This document shows, in pieces, positions 45,620 to 54,965 of a stretch of DNA of 64,000 nucleotides. The notes under the pieces were generated by a model that was not told the DNA's origin, searched no databases, and saw only the letters and a list, made by a program, of their open reading frames with translations. Both the position numbers and the translations under genes were made by a program. Numbering within the stretch: position 1 is the stretch's first letter; each line of letters begins with the position of its first letter. The stretch comes from Streptomyces sp. NBC_01445 (lineage in GTDB: Bacteria; Actinomycetota; Actinomycetes; Streptomycetales; Streptomycetaceae), in the NCBI RefSeq assembly GCF_035918235.1, contig NZ_CP109485.1, forward strand, positions 8,959,001 to 9,023,000. Direction: 5' to 3'.

Positions 45620-45883
45620 TGAATCGATTCATTCCGTTCGGGAAAGTAACCCCCTCGACTGGTGGCCGTCAAGGGGTTCCAGTCGATCGGGAGAGGCTCT
45701 CCACGACGTTACGGAATCGTGTCGTTCACCCCTCGCGGGTCCAGGGCGCCCCCGGTTTCCTGCAGTTCAAGGGGCCTTCATCGCCCGGCGTGCCCACGTG
45801 GGGAGGTCAGGAGATCAAAGTGACCTCTTGACCTGCCGGTTGCGCGGGGCTAGCTTCCGGGCAACCTCACTGAAACATTTCAG
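45620..45883. promoter_or_regulatory. Divergent rha promoters with LacI operators
   Basis: Leftward (rhaI): TTGACG (45672-45667) and TACTTT (45648-45643), 18 bases apart, with the perfect palindrome TGAATCGATTCA (45620-45631) just downstream. Rightward (ABC importer): TTGACC (45828-45833) and TAGCTT (45851-45856), 17 apart, with CTGAAACATTTCAG (45870-45883) just downstream. In both cases the operator covers the expected start of transcription, the position for simple repression. The likely repressor is the LacI protein encoded at 51208, last gene of the rightward operon. Confidence 0.75.
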
Positions 45884-45979
45884 GCCGGGTGACTTCTTCG
45901 GCATTCAAGGCCGCGCTCGACGACACACCACCTCGGCAGACTCCCCGGCACACCACTGGCACACCCATGGAGAGACGCA

Positions 45980-47509
45980 ATGACGCTTTCTGAACCGGAG
46001 ACCACTCCGGTGCTCGCGCTGGAGGGGGTGAGCAAGTCCTTCGGCGCCGTACGCGCCCTGCGTGGTGTCTCGCTGCGGCTGTACCCCGGAGAGGCGCACG
46101 CCCTCGCCGGAGAGAACGGCGCGGGCAAGTCGACCTTGATCAAGACGCTTGCCGGGGTGCACCGCCCTGACTCGGGCGCGGTCCTGCTCGACGGTGAGCC
46201 GGTGGCGTTCAACGGTCCGGCGGACGCCCGCGACACGGGCGTCGCCGTCATCTACCAGGAGCCGACCCTCTTCCCGGACCTCTCCGTCGCCGAGAACATC
46301 TTCATGGGCCGCCAGCCCCGGCGTTCCCTGGGCCGCGTTGACCATCGCGCGGTCAAGCAGGCAGCCGCCGATCTGTTCACCCGCCTCGGCGTCGACCTCG
46401 ATCCCGATCAGCCGGCCCGCGGCCTGTCCATCGCCGACCAGCAGCTCGTCGAGATCGCCAAGGCGCTCTCCTTCGACGCCCGCGTCCTGATCATGGACGA
46501 GCCGACTGCCGCGCTCACCGGCAGCGAGGTTGCCCGCCTCTTCGGCGTCGTCAGGACCCTGCGCGCGCAGGGCGCCGCCATCCTGTTCATCTCGCATCGC
46601 CTGGAGGAGATCTTCGAGCTGTGCCAACGGGTGACCACCCTGCGTGACGGCGCCTGGATCAGCAGCGAGCCGCTGGAGGGGCTGACCGAGGACGATCTCG
46701 TACGGCGCATGGTCGGCCGCGATCTGGACGAGCTCTACCCCAAGCAGCTCACCGAGGTGGGTGACGTCGCGCTCACCGTGCGAAGGCTCACGCGTGAGGG
46801 TGTCTTCACCGACGTGTCGTTCGACGTGCGGCGCGGGGAGATCGTGGGCCTCGCGGGGCTCGTCGGTGCCGGCCGCAGTGAGGTGGCCCGGGCCGTGTTC
46901 GGCGTCGACCGCTTCGACGGAGGCGAGGTCGAGGTGCTCGGCAAGCGACTCAAGCCCGGCGCCCCGAGCCTGGCGATGGCCGCGGGCCTCGCCCTCGTGC
47001 CGGAGGACCGCCGCGCCCAGGGCCTGGTGATGGATATGTCCATCGAGCGCAACATCGGACTCACCGGCTTCGCCGACACCACCCGCGCCGGGCTCATGAA
47101 CCGCACGGCCGAGCGCAGCCGAGCCGTCGACTGGGCGGTCAAGCTCCAGGTGAAGTACGCGCGTCTCGCCGATGTCGTCGGCACTCTGTCGGGGGGCAAC
47201 CAGCAGAAGGTCGTCCTCGCCAAATGGCTCGCGACCGCTCCGCAGGTGCTGATCGTGGACGAGCCGACGCGCGGCATCGACGTCGGCACCAAGGCCGAGG
47301 TGCACCGCTTGCTGTCCTCGCTCGCCGCCGACGGTGTAGCGGTCCTGATGATCTCCTCCGACCTGCCGGAGATCCTCGGCATGGCCGACCGGGTCCTCGT
47401 CATGCACGAGGGCCGGCTCACCGCCGAGATCCCGCGCGCCGAGGCGACCGAGGAGTCCGTGATGGCTGCGGCCACCGGCCGTACGAAGGAAGGAAGGGCG
47501 GCCGCATGA
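45980..47509 (+). CDS. rhaT: Rhamnose ABC importer, ATPase with two nucleotide-binding domains
   Basis: A 509-residue CUT2-type ATPase with two fused halves. The first has Walker [10 protein letters not shown], signature [18 protein letters not shown] and Walker [12 protein letters not shown]. The second has the degenerate Walker [10 protein letters not shown], signature [16 protein letters not shown] and [20 protein letters not shown]. This arrangement is that of RbsA/RhaT proteins, which power import of monosaccharides. The RhaT assignment rests on its place between the rhamnose catabolic operon and the mutarotase. ATG 45980 has GAGAG upstream. Its stop overlaps the first permease start (ATGA). 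Confidence 0.92.
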   Translation: MTLSEPETTPVLALEGVSKSFGAVRALRGVSLRLYPGEAHALAGENGAGKSTLIKTLAGVHRPDSGAVLLDGEPVAFNGPADARDTGVAVIYQEPTLFPDLSVAENIFMGRQPRRSLGRVDHRAVKQAAADLFTRLGVDLDPDQPARGLSIADQQLVEIAKALSFDARVLIMDEPTAALTGSEVARLFGVVRTLRAQGAAILFISHRLEEIFELCQRVTTLRDGAWISSEPLEGLTEDDLVRRMVGRDLDELYPKQLTEVGDVALTVRRLTREGVFTDVSFDVRRGEIVGLAGLVGAGRSEVARAVFGVDRFDGGEVEVLGKRLKPGAPSLAMAAGLALVPEDRRAQGLVMDMSIERNIGLTGFADTTRAGLMNRTAERSRAVDWAVKLQVKYARLADVVGTLSGGNQQKVVLAKWLATAPQVLIVDEPTRGIDVGTKAEVHRLLSSLAADGVAVLMISSDLPEILGMADRVLVMHEGRLTAEIPRAEATEESVMAAATGRTKEGRAAA

Positions 47510-48561
47510 CCATGACCGCGCAACCGGTGCGGAACGAGACCGCACCTCAGGCCACCGCCTCGCGCCGGTTCATCGACAAGGTGTTCAAGGCCCGCGAACT
47601 GGCCGTCGTCGCCGTGCTGGTGGTGATGCTCGGTGCCACGCAGATCTACAACGGCGAGTTCCTGTCCGAGCAGGGCATCAAGGACCTGATGCTCAACGCC
47701 ACCATTCTGGTGCTCGTTGCGGTCGGCCAGGCCGTCGTGGTGATCACCAAGAACGTCGATCTGTCGGTCGGCTCGGTGCTCGGCATCTCCGCCTTCGCCG
47801 CAGGCAACTACCTCCGGGACGGCGGAAGCCCACTCGTCGCCGTACTCCTCGCCGTCGCGCTCGGTGTGGTCTTCGGCGTCCTGAACGGGGCCCTCGTCAG
47901 CCTCGGCAAGGTACCCGCTCTCGTCGTCACCCTCGGCACTCTCTACATAGTCCGCGGCATCGACTCCATCTGGGTCGGATCCAAGCAGATCACGGCCGAT
48001 GCACTGCCCGGCAGCTTCGTCGACTTCGGCCACGACGGTATCTGGGTCGTGCCTTATCTGGCGCTGCTCGCCGTCGCCGTGCTGCTCTGCGTCGGCTACT
48101 ACCTGCGCAGCTACCGCAGCGGCCGCGACATGTACGCCCTCGGATCGAGCCCCGAAGCGGCGAACCTGGCCGGCGTGCCCGTCCGTAAGCGCATCATGAC
48201 CGCGTACGTGCTGTGCGGCGCCCTCGCCGGACTCGCCGGAGCCCTGTACCTGGCCCGATTCGGCAACGTCGACTCCGCCACCGGCAACGGTTACGAACTC
48301 ACCGTCGTCAGCGCCGTCGTGGTCGGCGGCGTCGCCTTCACCGGCGGCTCAGGCACCGTCTACGGAGCTGCGCTCGGCGCCGTCCTGCTGACCTCCATCA
48401 ACAGCGTGCTCCCAGCGATCGGCGTCAGCTCGGTCTGGGTCACCGCGATCAACGGAATCCTGCTCCTGCTCGCCATCGCCGTCGACCGGATCCTGGCGCT
48501 GCGGGTCGCCGCGGTGCTGCGAAAGAAGGCCGCACAGATGAGGAGTGCCCGCCATGACTGA
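47506..48561 (+). CDS. rhaP: Rhamnose ABC importer permease 1
   Basis: A 351-residue CUT2 permease with about 9-10 hydrophobic segments. [20 protein letters not shown] then [20 protein letters not shown] is the family hallmark, and [20 protein letters not shown] is the cytoplasmic loop contacting the ATPase. ATG 47506 overlaps the ATPase stop, and its own end overlaps the next permease by eight bases, so the three are tightly coupled. It pairs with the following protein to form the membrane channel. Confidence 0.92.
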   Translation: MTMTAQPVRNETAPQATASRRFIDKVFKARELAVVAVLVVMLGATQIYNGEFLSEQGIKDLMLNATILVLVAVGQAVVVITKNVDLSVGSVLGISAFAAGNYLRDGGSPLVAVLLAVALGVVFGVLNGALVSLGKVPALVVTLGTLYIVRGIDSIWVGSKQITADALPGSFVDFGHDGIWVVPYLALLAVAVLLCVGYYLRSYRSGRDMYALGSSPEAANLAGVPVRKRIMTAYVLCGALAGLAGALYLARFGNVDSATGNGYELTVVSAVVVGGVAFTGGSGTVYGAALGAVLLTSINSVLPAIGVSSVWVTAINGILLLLAIAVDRILALRVAAVLRKKAAQMRSARHD

Positions 48562-49594
48562 CATCACGAGCCCCAAGCCGACGGCCCGTCGTGGCCTGGC
48601 CGGGGCGGTGCGCTGGGACACCGCGGTAGGCGTCCTGTTCGTGCTCCTGCTGCTGTTCTCGTTCTCGTTCGTCGACAACTTCGGCAACGCGCTCAACGTC
48701 TCGTTCCTCATCGGCAACACACTGCCGATCGCTCTGATCGCGCTGCCGATGACGATGCTCGTCATCTCCGGTGAGGTCGACCTGTCCGTCGGATCCACGG
48801 TCGGTCTCTCGAGCGCGGTGATGGGCGCCCTGTGGAACGAGGGCATGGCCATCGAGACGATCATCCCGCTGTGCCTGCTGCTCGGTGTCGTCTGCGGCCT
48901 CATCAACGGCCTCCTCGTCACCCGGCTCGGACTGCCCTCCCTCGCCGTCACCATCGGCACCATGGCCGCCTACCGCGGCATCGCCCAGATCATCCTCGGA
49001 TCGGACTCGGTCACCGACTTCCCCTCCCAGTACCTGGACTTCGGCGCGGGCCGGATCGGTGACACGTTCATCCCGTACGCCGCCCTGCCCTTCGTGGTCC
49101 TGCTCGGGATCGCGGTCGTCGTCCTGCACGCCACCCCGGTCGGCCGCTCGCTGTTCGCGATCGGCGCCTCCGAGGAAGCGGCACGCTTCGCGGGCATCCG
49201 GGTCAAGCGCCTGAAGCTGTCCATGTTCGTCACGACGGGCGTGCTGTCAGCCCTCACCGGAGTCTTCTGGACCCTGCACTACGCCAGTGCCCGCTACGAC
49301 AACGCGACCGGCCTGGAGCTGTCCGTCATCGCGGCGGTGCTGCTCGGCGGCATCGACTTCGACGGCGGCAAGGGAACCCTGGGCGGCGCCATCGCGGGCG
49401 TGTTCCTGCTCGGCACCCTGCAGAACGTGATGAGCCTGGTCAACGTGTCGGCACAGTCCCAGATCCTCGTCACCGGCGTACTGCTCGTGTTCTCGGTCCT
49501 CGCCCCGCGCGTCGGTCGCCAGATCGCTCAGGCCAGGGCCAGGAAGAAGACGGTGGCGGCGCCACCGTCATCACCTGCGCCCGCCACTGCATAG
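48554..49594 (+). CDS. rhaQ: Rhamnose ABC importer permease 2
   Basis: A 346-residue CUT2 permease homologous to its neighbour: LPMTMLVISGEVDLSVGSTV, GLINGLLVTRLGLPSLAVTI and AIGASEEAARFAGIRVKRLK are the matching landmarks. ATG 48554 is chosen because AGGAG at 48541-48545 stands 8 bases before it; the earlier GTG at 48545 would overlap that site. Two separate permeases in one operon is the layout known from the Rhizobium leguminosarum RhaSTPQ rhamnose system. Confidence 0.92.
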   Translation: MTDITSPKPTARRGLAGAVRWDTAVGVLFVLLLLFSFSFVDNFGNALNVSFLIGNTLPIALIALPMTMLVISGEVDLSVGSTVGLSSAVMGALWNEGMAIETIIPLCLLLGVVCGLINGLLVTRLGLPSLAVTIGTMAAYRGIAQIILGSDSVTDFPSQYLDFGAGRIGDTFIPYAALPFVVLLGIAVVVLHATPVGRSLFAIGASEEAARFAGIRVKRLKLSMFVTTGVLSALTGVFWTLHYASARYDNATGLELSVIAAVLLGGIDFDGGKGTLGGAIAGVFLLGTLQNVMSLVNVSAQSQILVTGVLLVFSVLAPRVGRQIAQARARKKTVAAPPSSPAPATA

Positions 49595-49656
49595 AACCAC
49601 CAGCTCCTGTTCGGTCAACCGCTGTACACCGTCGTACTACGCAAAGGCAGAAGCCC

Positions 49657-50745
49657 ATGTCTCTCACCACCACCACCAGAACCCGTCGGCTCACCGCGGC
49701 CCTCGCCGTCACCACCGCCCTCGTCCTCGGTGCCACCGCCTGCGGTGGCACGACCAAGGACGACGCGAACAAGGAGGCCGGCTCCGCGGCGGCGGGCAAG
49801 GCCGACGCCAATGCCGCGACCAAGAAGGGCCTGAGCATCGCGTTCCTGCCCAAGCAGGTCAACAACCCGTACTTCACCACCTCGGACAACGGCGGCAAGA
49901 AGGCGGTCGAGGGGCTCGGCTCGACCTACAAGGAGGTCGGCACCAGCAGCGGCACCGACACCTCCGGCCAGGTCTCCTACGTCAACACGCTCACCCAGCA
50001 GCAGGTCGACGGCATCGCCGTGTCGGCGCAGGACCCGGGCGCCCTGTGCACCGCCCTCAAGCAGGCCATGAAGAACGGCGTCAGCGTCGTCACGTACGAC
50101 TCCGACACCAAGCCGGACTGCCGTAACGTGTTCGTCTCGCAGGCCAGCGCCGAGGACCTCGGCCGCACCCAGGTCCAGCAGATGGCCAAGCAGATCGGCA
50201 ACAAGGGCGAGATCGCGATCCTCTCGGCGGCCCAGACGGCCACCAACCAGAACACCTGGATCGACTACATGAAGGACGAGCTGAAGAAGCCCGAGTACAA
50301 GGACATCAAGCTCGTCACGACCGCCTACGGTGACGACGACGCCCAGAAGTCCTTCCAGCAGACCCAGGGCCTCCTCCAGGAGCACCCGAAGCTGAAGGGG
50401 ATCATCTCCCCGACCACGGTGGGCATCAAGGCCGCGGCACAGTACCTGTCCGGCTCCAAGTACAAGGGCAAGGTCAAGCTGACCGGCCTCGGCACCCCCA
50501 ACGACATGCGTGCCTACGTCAAGAACGGCACCGTCGACGCGTTCGAGCTGTGGGACCCGGCCAAGCTGGGCGCCCTGGCCGCGCACACCACCGTCGCCCT
50601 CGAGTCCGGCCAGATCAGCGGCAAGGAGGGGCAGACGTTCAAGGCCGGTGACATGGGCGAGTTCACCATCGGCAAGGACGGTGTCGTCTCCCTCGGCAAG
50701 CCGACCGTCTTCGACAAGTCGAACATCGACAACTTCAAGTTCTGA
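49657..50745 (+). CDS. rhaS: Rhamnose-binding lipoprotein
   Basis: A 362-residue binding protein. The signal is followed by a lipobox (VLGATAC, Cys about residue 28) and a low-complexity Lys/Ala linker (DDANKEAGSAAAGKADANAA). The type-I periplasmic fold then begins with LSIAFLPKQVNNPYFTTSDN and includes QVDGIAVSAQDPGALCTALK, VVTYDSDTKPDCRNVFVSQA and LKGIISPTTVGIKAAAQYLS. It matches the RhaS group of CUT2 binding proteins. It is tethered outside the membrane and hands rhamnose to RhaP/RhaQ. A hairpin follows its stop and may set the ratio between this abundant protein and the downstream genes. Confidence 0.92.
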   Translation: MSLTTTTRTRRLTAALAVTTALVLGATACGGTTKDDANKEAGSAAAGKADANAATKKGLSIAFLPKQVNNPYFTTSDNGGKKAVEGLGSTYKEVGTSSGTDTSGQVSYVNTLTQQQVDGIAVSAQDPGALCTALKQAMKNGVSVVTYDSDTKPDCRNVFVSQASAEDLGRTQVQQMAKQIGNKGEIAILSAAQTATNQNTWIDYMKDELKKPEYKDIKLVTTAYGDDDAQKSFQQTQGLLQEHPKLKGIISPTTVGIKAAAQYLSGSKYKGKVKLTGLGTPNDMRAYVKNGTVDAFELWDPAKLGALAAHTTVALESGQISGKEGQTFKAGDMGEFTIGKDGVVSLGKPTVFDKSNIDNFKF

Positions 50746-50762
50746 CCCGACGTAAGGGAGAA

Positions 50763-50795
50763 GGGGCCGCCGTTCACGTCATGGACGGTGGCCCC
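50763..50795 (+). terminator. Intra-operon hairpin, possible attenuator
   Basis: GGGGCCGCCGT (50763-50773) pairs with ACGGTGGCCCC (50785-50795), with one G-U pair and an 11-base loop, between rhaS and the mutarotase gene. Such hairpins after binding-protein genes commonly stabilise the upstream message or cause partial termination. Confidence 0.6.
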
Positions 50796-50818
50796 GGCTC
50801 CGTCATTGGACAAGGGAG

Positions 50819-51145
50819 ATGAGGATGCAGCGGGTTTGCTTCCTGCTCAAGGTCAAGGCCGACCGGATCGACGAGTACCGCGTCCGCCACCAGGGTGTGT
50901 GGCAGGAGATGCGGGAGGCGCTGACCGCCACGGGCTGGCACAACTACTCACTCTTCCTGCGCGAGGACGGTCTGCTCGTCGGCTATCTGGAGACCGAGGA
51001 CTTCGACGCCGCCCGAGCCGCGATGGACGCCACTGACGTCAACGCCCGCTGGCAGGCAGAAATGGGCGATTTCTTCGAGGAGCTGGACGGACAGGCTCCC
51101 GACGCCGCGATGCGCCCCCTCACCGAGGTCTTCCACCTTGCCTGA
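50819..51145 (+). CDS. rhaM: L-rhamnose mutarotase
   Basis: A 108-residue small alpha/beta-barrel dimer protein. MQRVCFLLKVKADRIDEYRV, HQGVWQEMREALTATGWHNY, SLFLREDGLLVGYLETEDFD and MGDFFEELDGQAPDAAMRPL with final LTEVFHLA carry the conserved His, Tyr and Trp residues of RhaM/RhaU. It interconverts the alpha and beta anomers of L-rhamnose so that the isomerase receives its preferred form. ATG 50819 directly touches AAGGGAG; ATG 50825 has the better spacing and may be the true start. Confidence 0.93.
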   Translation: MRMQRVCFLLKVKADRIDEYRVRHQGVWQEMREALTATGWHNYSLFLREDGLLVGYLETEDFDAARAAMDATDVNARWQAEMGDFFEELDGQAPDAAMRPLTEVFHLA

Positions 51146-51207
51146 GCGGCGGACAGGCACCGACTTACTAGAATGAATGCTGCTCAGAGCACGTACGAGG
51201 GGAACCC

Positions 51208-52227
51208 ATGACGGTTGGCATCAAGGACGTGGCGCAGGCGGCGGGCGTCTCCGTCGGCACGGTCTCCAACGTCCTCAATCAGCCCGACCGTGTCTCTGCG
51301 GGCACCCGCCGTCAGGTGCAGGACGTCATCACTCGTCTCGGCTACGTCCGCAGCGAGTCCGCCCGGCAACTGCGCGCCGGCCGCAGCCGCATCATCTCGC
51401 TGCTCGTCTTCGACATGGGCAACCCGTTCTTCGTCGACATCGCACGGGGCGCCGAACGGGCCGCGCGTGACGCCGGACTCGGCGTCATGGTCTGCAACAG
51501 TGGACAGGACCCGGCCGAGGAGGCCGACTACCTCGCCCACTTCGCCGAGCAGCGGGTGCGCGGGGCTCTTGTCGCCCCGGCCGACCCGAGCGGTGGGACG
51601 CTGCGTGACTTCCGGAGGCACGGCATCCCGTACGTCGTCGTGGACCGCGTCGCCGGGGACGAAGAGGGCTGCTCGGTCTCCGTCGATGACGAGGCGGGCG
51701 GCGCGCTCGCCCTGCGCCACCTCGTCGCGCAGGGGCATCGCCGCATCGCGTTCGTCAGCGGCCCGCCGCATCTCAAGCAGGTCCAGGACCGGCGCACCGG
51801 AGCCCTGGCCGCGCTCGCCGAGGCCGGTCTCCCTCTCGACGCACTGCGCGAACTGCCCACCGAACGCATGGACGTGGCCGCGGGCCGCGACGCTGGCGCC
51901 CGCCTCCTCGGCCTCGCCGATCGCCCTACTGCCGTGTTCTGCGCCAACGACCTGCTCGCCCTCGGCGTTCTGCAGGCCCTGTACACCGCGGGCGTCCGGG
52001 TTCCCGAGGACATCGCGATCGTCGGATACGACGACATCGAGTTCGCAGCGGCCGCGACCGTCCCGCTCACCTCCGTACGCCAACCCGCCTACACTCTCGG
52101 GACCATCGCCGCGGAGCTGCTGCTGGAGGAAACAGGAGCGGCGGCGACGGATCACCGACACCAACACGTAGTGCTGCAACCGGAGTTGGTGGTGCGCAGG
52201 TCGAGCATGGGTGGACACGACGGCTGA
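51208..52227 (+). CDS. LacI-family regulator of the rhamnose genes
   Basis: A 339-residue LacI repressor: HTH VGIKDVAQAAGVSVGTVSNV, hinge SARQLRAGRSRIISLLVFDM, effector domain with VDIARGAERAARDAGLGVMV, EEGCSVSVDDEAGGALALRH, TAVFCANDLLALGVLQALYT and EDIAIVGYDDIEFAAAATVP. It ends the rha importer operon, 62 bases after rhaM. A good -10 box (TAGAAT, 51169-51174) before it allows some independent transcription. By position it is the likely repressor for the palindromes at 45620 and 45870, with rhamnose or an intermediate as inducer (inference). The close similarity to the LacI protein at 24300 suggests an old duplication within the island. Confidence 0.9.
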   Translation: MTVGIKDVAQAAGVSVGTVSNVLNQPDRVSAGTRRQVQDVITRLGYVRSESARQLRAGRSRIISLLVFDMGNPFFVDIARGAERAARDAGLGVMVCNSGQDPAEEADYLAHFAEQRVRGALVAPADPSGGTLRDFRRHGIPYVVVDRVAGDEEGCSVSVDDEAGGALALRHLVAQGHRRIAFVSGPPHLKQVQDRRTGALAALAEAGLPLDALRELPTERMDVAAGRDAGARLLGLADRPTAVFCANDLLALGVLQALYTAGVRVPEDIAIVGYDDIEFAAAATVPLTSVRQPAYTLGTIAAELLLEETGAAATDHRHQHVVLQPELVVRRSSMGGHDG

Positions 52228-52660
52228 AGGCTGTTGCAGAAGGCTGCGTTCGGGCAGGTCTGTGCCGGGTGTCGGTAGGGAATCCACCCATGACCAGCGG
52301 CGACGAGTCTTCGACGGCACAGGTGCTGGCGTCTCTATGCCGGCTCGATGGCAGTTGTGGTCGCTCGGCGGGTTCCGGCCCGGGCGACGTGATCAGCCGG
52401 ATGCCCTGGTACACCTCGTGCGTGGCTTCCCCGACGAGGAAGAGCCTCCCTTGCCGTTCGGGCTTCTTGATCGCCTCGAGTTCCGCTTCTCCGAGCGCGA
52501 GCGCGAGGCATGGACGTTCGGCATGGGGACCCGTCCAGAACTCGAATTCACGGGCCATGCTGAACGTCGCATTCGGGAACAGGTCCACGGTGCCGATGTG
52601 GTCCATGTCGGTGCGGGCCGCGGCGTGGGCCGCGTGACGTGTGGCCAGTCGCATATGCAT
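52067..52660 (-). CDS. Hypothetical protein, 3' part doubtful
   Basis: I do not recognise this protein. The first 95 residues (MRLATRHAAHAAARTDMDHI, FPNATFSMAREFEFWTGPHA, LALGEAELEAIKKPERQGRL, FLVGEATHEVYQGIRLI) read like genuine globular sequence. The rest is Arg/Pro-rich and overlaps the end of the convergent LacI gene, which is unlikely for a real protein. Possibly a real gene truncated or shifted near 52370. No ribosome site is evident. A rightward frame over the same bases is less protein-like. Confidence 0.35.
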   Translation of the reverse strand: MHMRLATRHAAHAAARTDMDHIGTVDLFPNATFSMAREFEFWTGPHAERPCLALALGEAELEAIKKPERQGRLFLVGEATHEVYQGIRLITSPGPEPAERPQLPSSRHRDASTCAVEDSSPLVMGGFPTDTRHRPARTQPSATAFSRRVHPCSTCAPPTPVAALRVGVGDPSPPLLFPPAAAPRRWSRECRRVGVRR

Positions 52661-52960
52661 CCGCGTAAATCCGGTGAAGGGTTGACGCGTGGCGTGTTCG
52701 CATTCACCTCTTCTTCACGGGAGGTAATGCGGGCATTGGGCGGGGAAGGTCCCTATCTCACATCGATGGCCGGTTCAAGGGTGAGGCAATGAAACGGCGC
52801 ATTAACTGATGCGTAGCTGCGGGGAATCCTCGCGTCGATCCACTCCTTGGCATCGCCGTCAGCGCATGGCCCGCATGACTCCTCCGTGTCCCTCGTGCGG
52901 GCCATACGTGTTCCCCGGGCGATCCCTGAGCAAGTCCCCGTGCAGTTGTCTGGAGGATCC

Positions 52961-53593
52961 ATGTCCTTCTTCGCCAGGGCTTCCTGGCCAGGAGATCACC
53001 GTGACGAGATCGTCGCCGGTGCGCTCGCCGCCGCTGTGATCGTCGTCCTCGGATACGCCTCCGGGATCGGCGCCCCCGCACCTCAGAGCGTGGACACCGC
53101 CGCTCCGCCTGCCACCACAGCCCCAGCGGATCCGCCCGCGTTGAACACTCCCGGCTCCGCCGAGCCGCCCGCCACCTCCGCGGACGCGGGTGCCGGTGCG
53201 GGGGCCGGGTCGGGTGTACTGCCCGTGGGCGACGCACCCCCAGTGACTGGCGGAACGGGAGCGGTTGGGCACGGTGGGCACAACGGCCAGGGGGGTGCAG
53301 GGGATTCGACGGGACCTTCCCGAACGCCCCCGGAATCACCGTCCCCGAGTCCGTCTCCCGCGCCGAGCGAATCGTGTGACGACGGTCAGGTGCGGCTTGT
53401 GCAGCCCTTGCTCAGCGGCACGAACGACGCGGTAGCCGGCCTCCTGGACGGATTGCCGATCGCTGCCTCTCCCTCTCCCTCTCCCTCTCTTTCGCCGTCG
53501 GCGTCTACGTCATCCATGCCAGCTATGTCCGATGGGGCCCTCTGTCTTGGCGTAACGCCCTCGATTTCCCTCCTTTCGGGGCTGACGCCATGA
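52961..53593 (+). CDS. Pro/Ser/Gly-rich membrane-anchored protein in the copper operon
   Basis: A 210-residue protein of unknown function. Residues 17-35 (IVAGALAAAVIVVLGYASGI) form one membrane anchor. A long low-complexity part follows, rich in Ala, Pro, Thr, Gly and Ser (SPSPSPAPSES, SPSPSPSLSPSASTSS). Two short segments around single cysteines (SCDDGQVRLVQPLLSGTNDA and LCLGVTPSISLLSG) may form a disulfide outside the cell. TGGAGGA stands a few bases before ATG 52961. Its end overlaps the CopC-CopD gene (ATGA), so it is translated with the copper genes and may assist copper or redox handling at the surface (inference). Confidence 0.75.
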   Translation: MSFFARASWPGDHRDEIVAGALAAAVIVVLGYASGIGAPAPQSVDTAAPPATTAPADPPALNTPGSAEPPATSADAGAGAGAGSGVLPVGDAPPVTGGTGAVGHGGHNGQGGAGDSTGPSRTPPESPSPSPSPAPSESCDDGQVRLVQPLLSGTNDAVAGLLDGLPIAASPSPSPSLSPSASTSSMPAMSDGALCLGVTPSISLLSGLTP

Positions 53594-54918
53594 GAACTCG
53601 CCTGTTTCTCACGGGTGTTCTGGCCCTCGTGACTCTTGTGCTCTCCGTGCCGTCCGCGTCCGCGCATACGGAACTGGACTCGTCGTCGCCGAAGGGAGGG
53701 GCCCATCTGGCGCGCACCCCGCGCGCGGTGAAGCTCACCTTCAGCGAGCGGGTCGATCCCGCCGACGTACATGTCACGGCGCACGGCAAGCGGCTGACCG
53801 TCGAGCCGGCGGCCACCGGCAAGCCTGACACTGTTGTCGTCCGTGTCCCGAAAGGATCCGGCGATACCCGCCTGAACTTGGGTTGGCAGGTACGCGACAT
53901 GGAGGACGGGCATCCGTCCTCCGGCACGCTCACCTTCCGCATCGGCAACGGCGGCTCCCGCGCGAGCGCACCGCACCCGGACGCGGGCGACGCCGCGGTC
54001 TCCCCCTCCGCGGCCGTGCGCACCGCCTGGGGTGTCTCCCGTTGGGTGGGCTACCTCGCGCTCGCCCTGTTCGTCGGCGGGCTCGGGTTCCTCGCGATGC
54101 TGTGGCCGCAAGGCACCGAAGACCGCAGGACTCGCCGCATCCTGGCCGCTTCCTGGGCGTGCGGGCTCGCCGCCACGGTGGTGGGTGCCGGACTGCAAGG
54201 CGCGTACGGCGCGATGGGCTCGCTCGGCGACGTACTCCGACTGTCGACATACACCGACCTGTTGGGCAGCGGCGACGTCGGCATCGTGCTGGCCTGCCGG
54301 GCCCTGATGTGGCTGCTTGCCGCCGTCGTCCTGGCCGCACTGTTGCAGGGTGGCGGGCGGGCCGCGAGGTCGCCCGGCTGGCGCGTCGGCGCGGGTTTCG
54401 TGAGCGTCGGTCTGCTGCGTACGACGGGCATGACGGGCCACAACTCGGAGGGTATGCACCCTGGTTGGGGCGCGGTCGCCGATCTGGTCCATCTGCTCGG
54501 TATATCGCTGTGGCTGGGCGGACTCACACTGCTGCTGCTCGGCGTCCTGCCGCGCCGCCGCCCCGAAGAGCTGTCCGCCGCCGTCTCCGGCTACTCCACC
54601 CTCGCGGGCGTGTCCGTCGCGGCGATCGTGGCGGCCGGTGCCGTACTGGCCTGGCAGGTGGTGGGTTCCTTCGGCGCCCTCTTCGCCACCGGCTACGGAC
54701 GCCTGCTGCTGATCAAACTCGCCGTTCTGGCCGTGGTGTTGCTCATCGCGCAGCGCAGCCGGAGGTGGGTGCGCACGCGACTCGACATCGCCGTACTGCT
54801 GCGCGGGGACCGCGCCACCGTACGGCCCTTCGTCCACTCGGTCGCGGCCGAGACGGGGCTCGTCCTCGTCGTCCTGGCCGCGACGAGTCTGCTGGTCACG
54901 GCCGCTCCCGGCCGCTGA
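53590..54918 (+). CDS. CopC-CopD fusion, copper resistance/uptake protein
   Basis: A 442-residue fusion. After a signal peptide (FLTGVLALVTLVLSVPSASA) the mature protein starts with HTELDSSSPKGGAHLARTPR, where the N-terminal His is the copper ligand of CopC proteins. The domain ends with LNLGWQVRDMEDGHPSSGTL (second set: Asp and His). From about residue 145 a CopD-type membrane domain of eight helices follows (VSRWVGYLALALFVGGLGFL, MTGHNSEGMHPGWGAVADLV with conserved His, LLGISLWLGGLTLLLLGVLP). Such proteins move copper across the membrane. It is the second gene of the copper operon, coupled to the anchored protein upstream. Confidence 0.92.
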   Translation: MRTRLFLTGVLALVTLVLSVPSASAHTELDSSSPKGGAHLARTPRAVKLTFSERVDPADVHVTAHGKRLTVEPAATGKPDTVVVRVPKGSGDTRLNLGWQVRDMEDGHPSSGTLTFRIGNGGSRASAPHPDAGDAAVSPSAAVRTAWGVSRWVGYLALALFVGGLGFLAMLWPQGTEDRRTRRILAASWACGLAATVVGAGLQGAYGAMGSLGDVLRLSTYTDLLGSGDVGIVLACRALMWLLAAVVLAALLQGGGRAARSPGWRVGAGFVSVGLLRTTGMTGHNSEGMHPGWGAVADLVHLLGISLWLGGLTLLLLGVLPRRRPEELSAAVSGYSTLAGVSVAAIVAAGAVLAWQVVGSFGALFATGYGRLLLIKLAVLAVVLLIAQRSRRWVRTRLDIAVLLRGDRATVRPFVHSVAAETGLVLVVLAATSLLVTAAPGR

Positions 54919-54965
54919 CCGGTTGCACCACCCGGCACACCCTTCCTATAAGGAGACGCACGACT

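Noticed and set aside
52211..52792. Rightward open frame after the LacI gene
   Set aside because: Opposite to the more protein-like leftward frame; no ribosome site and no motif.
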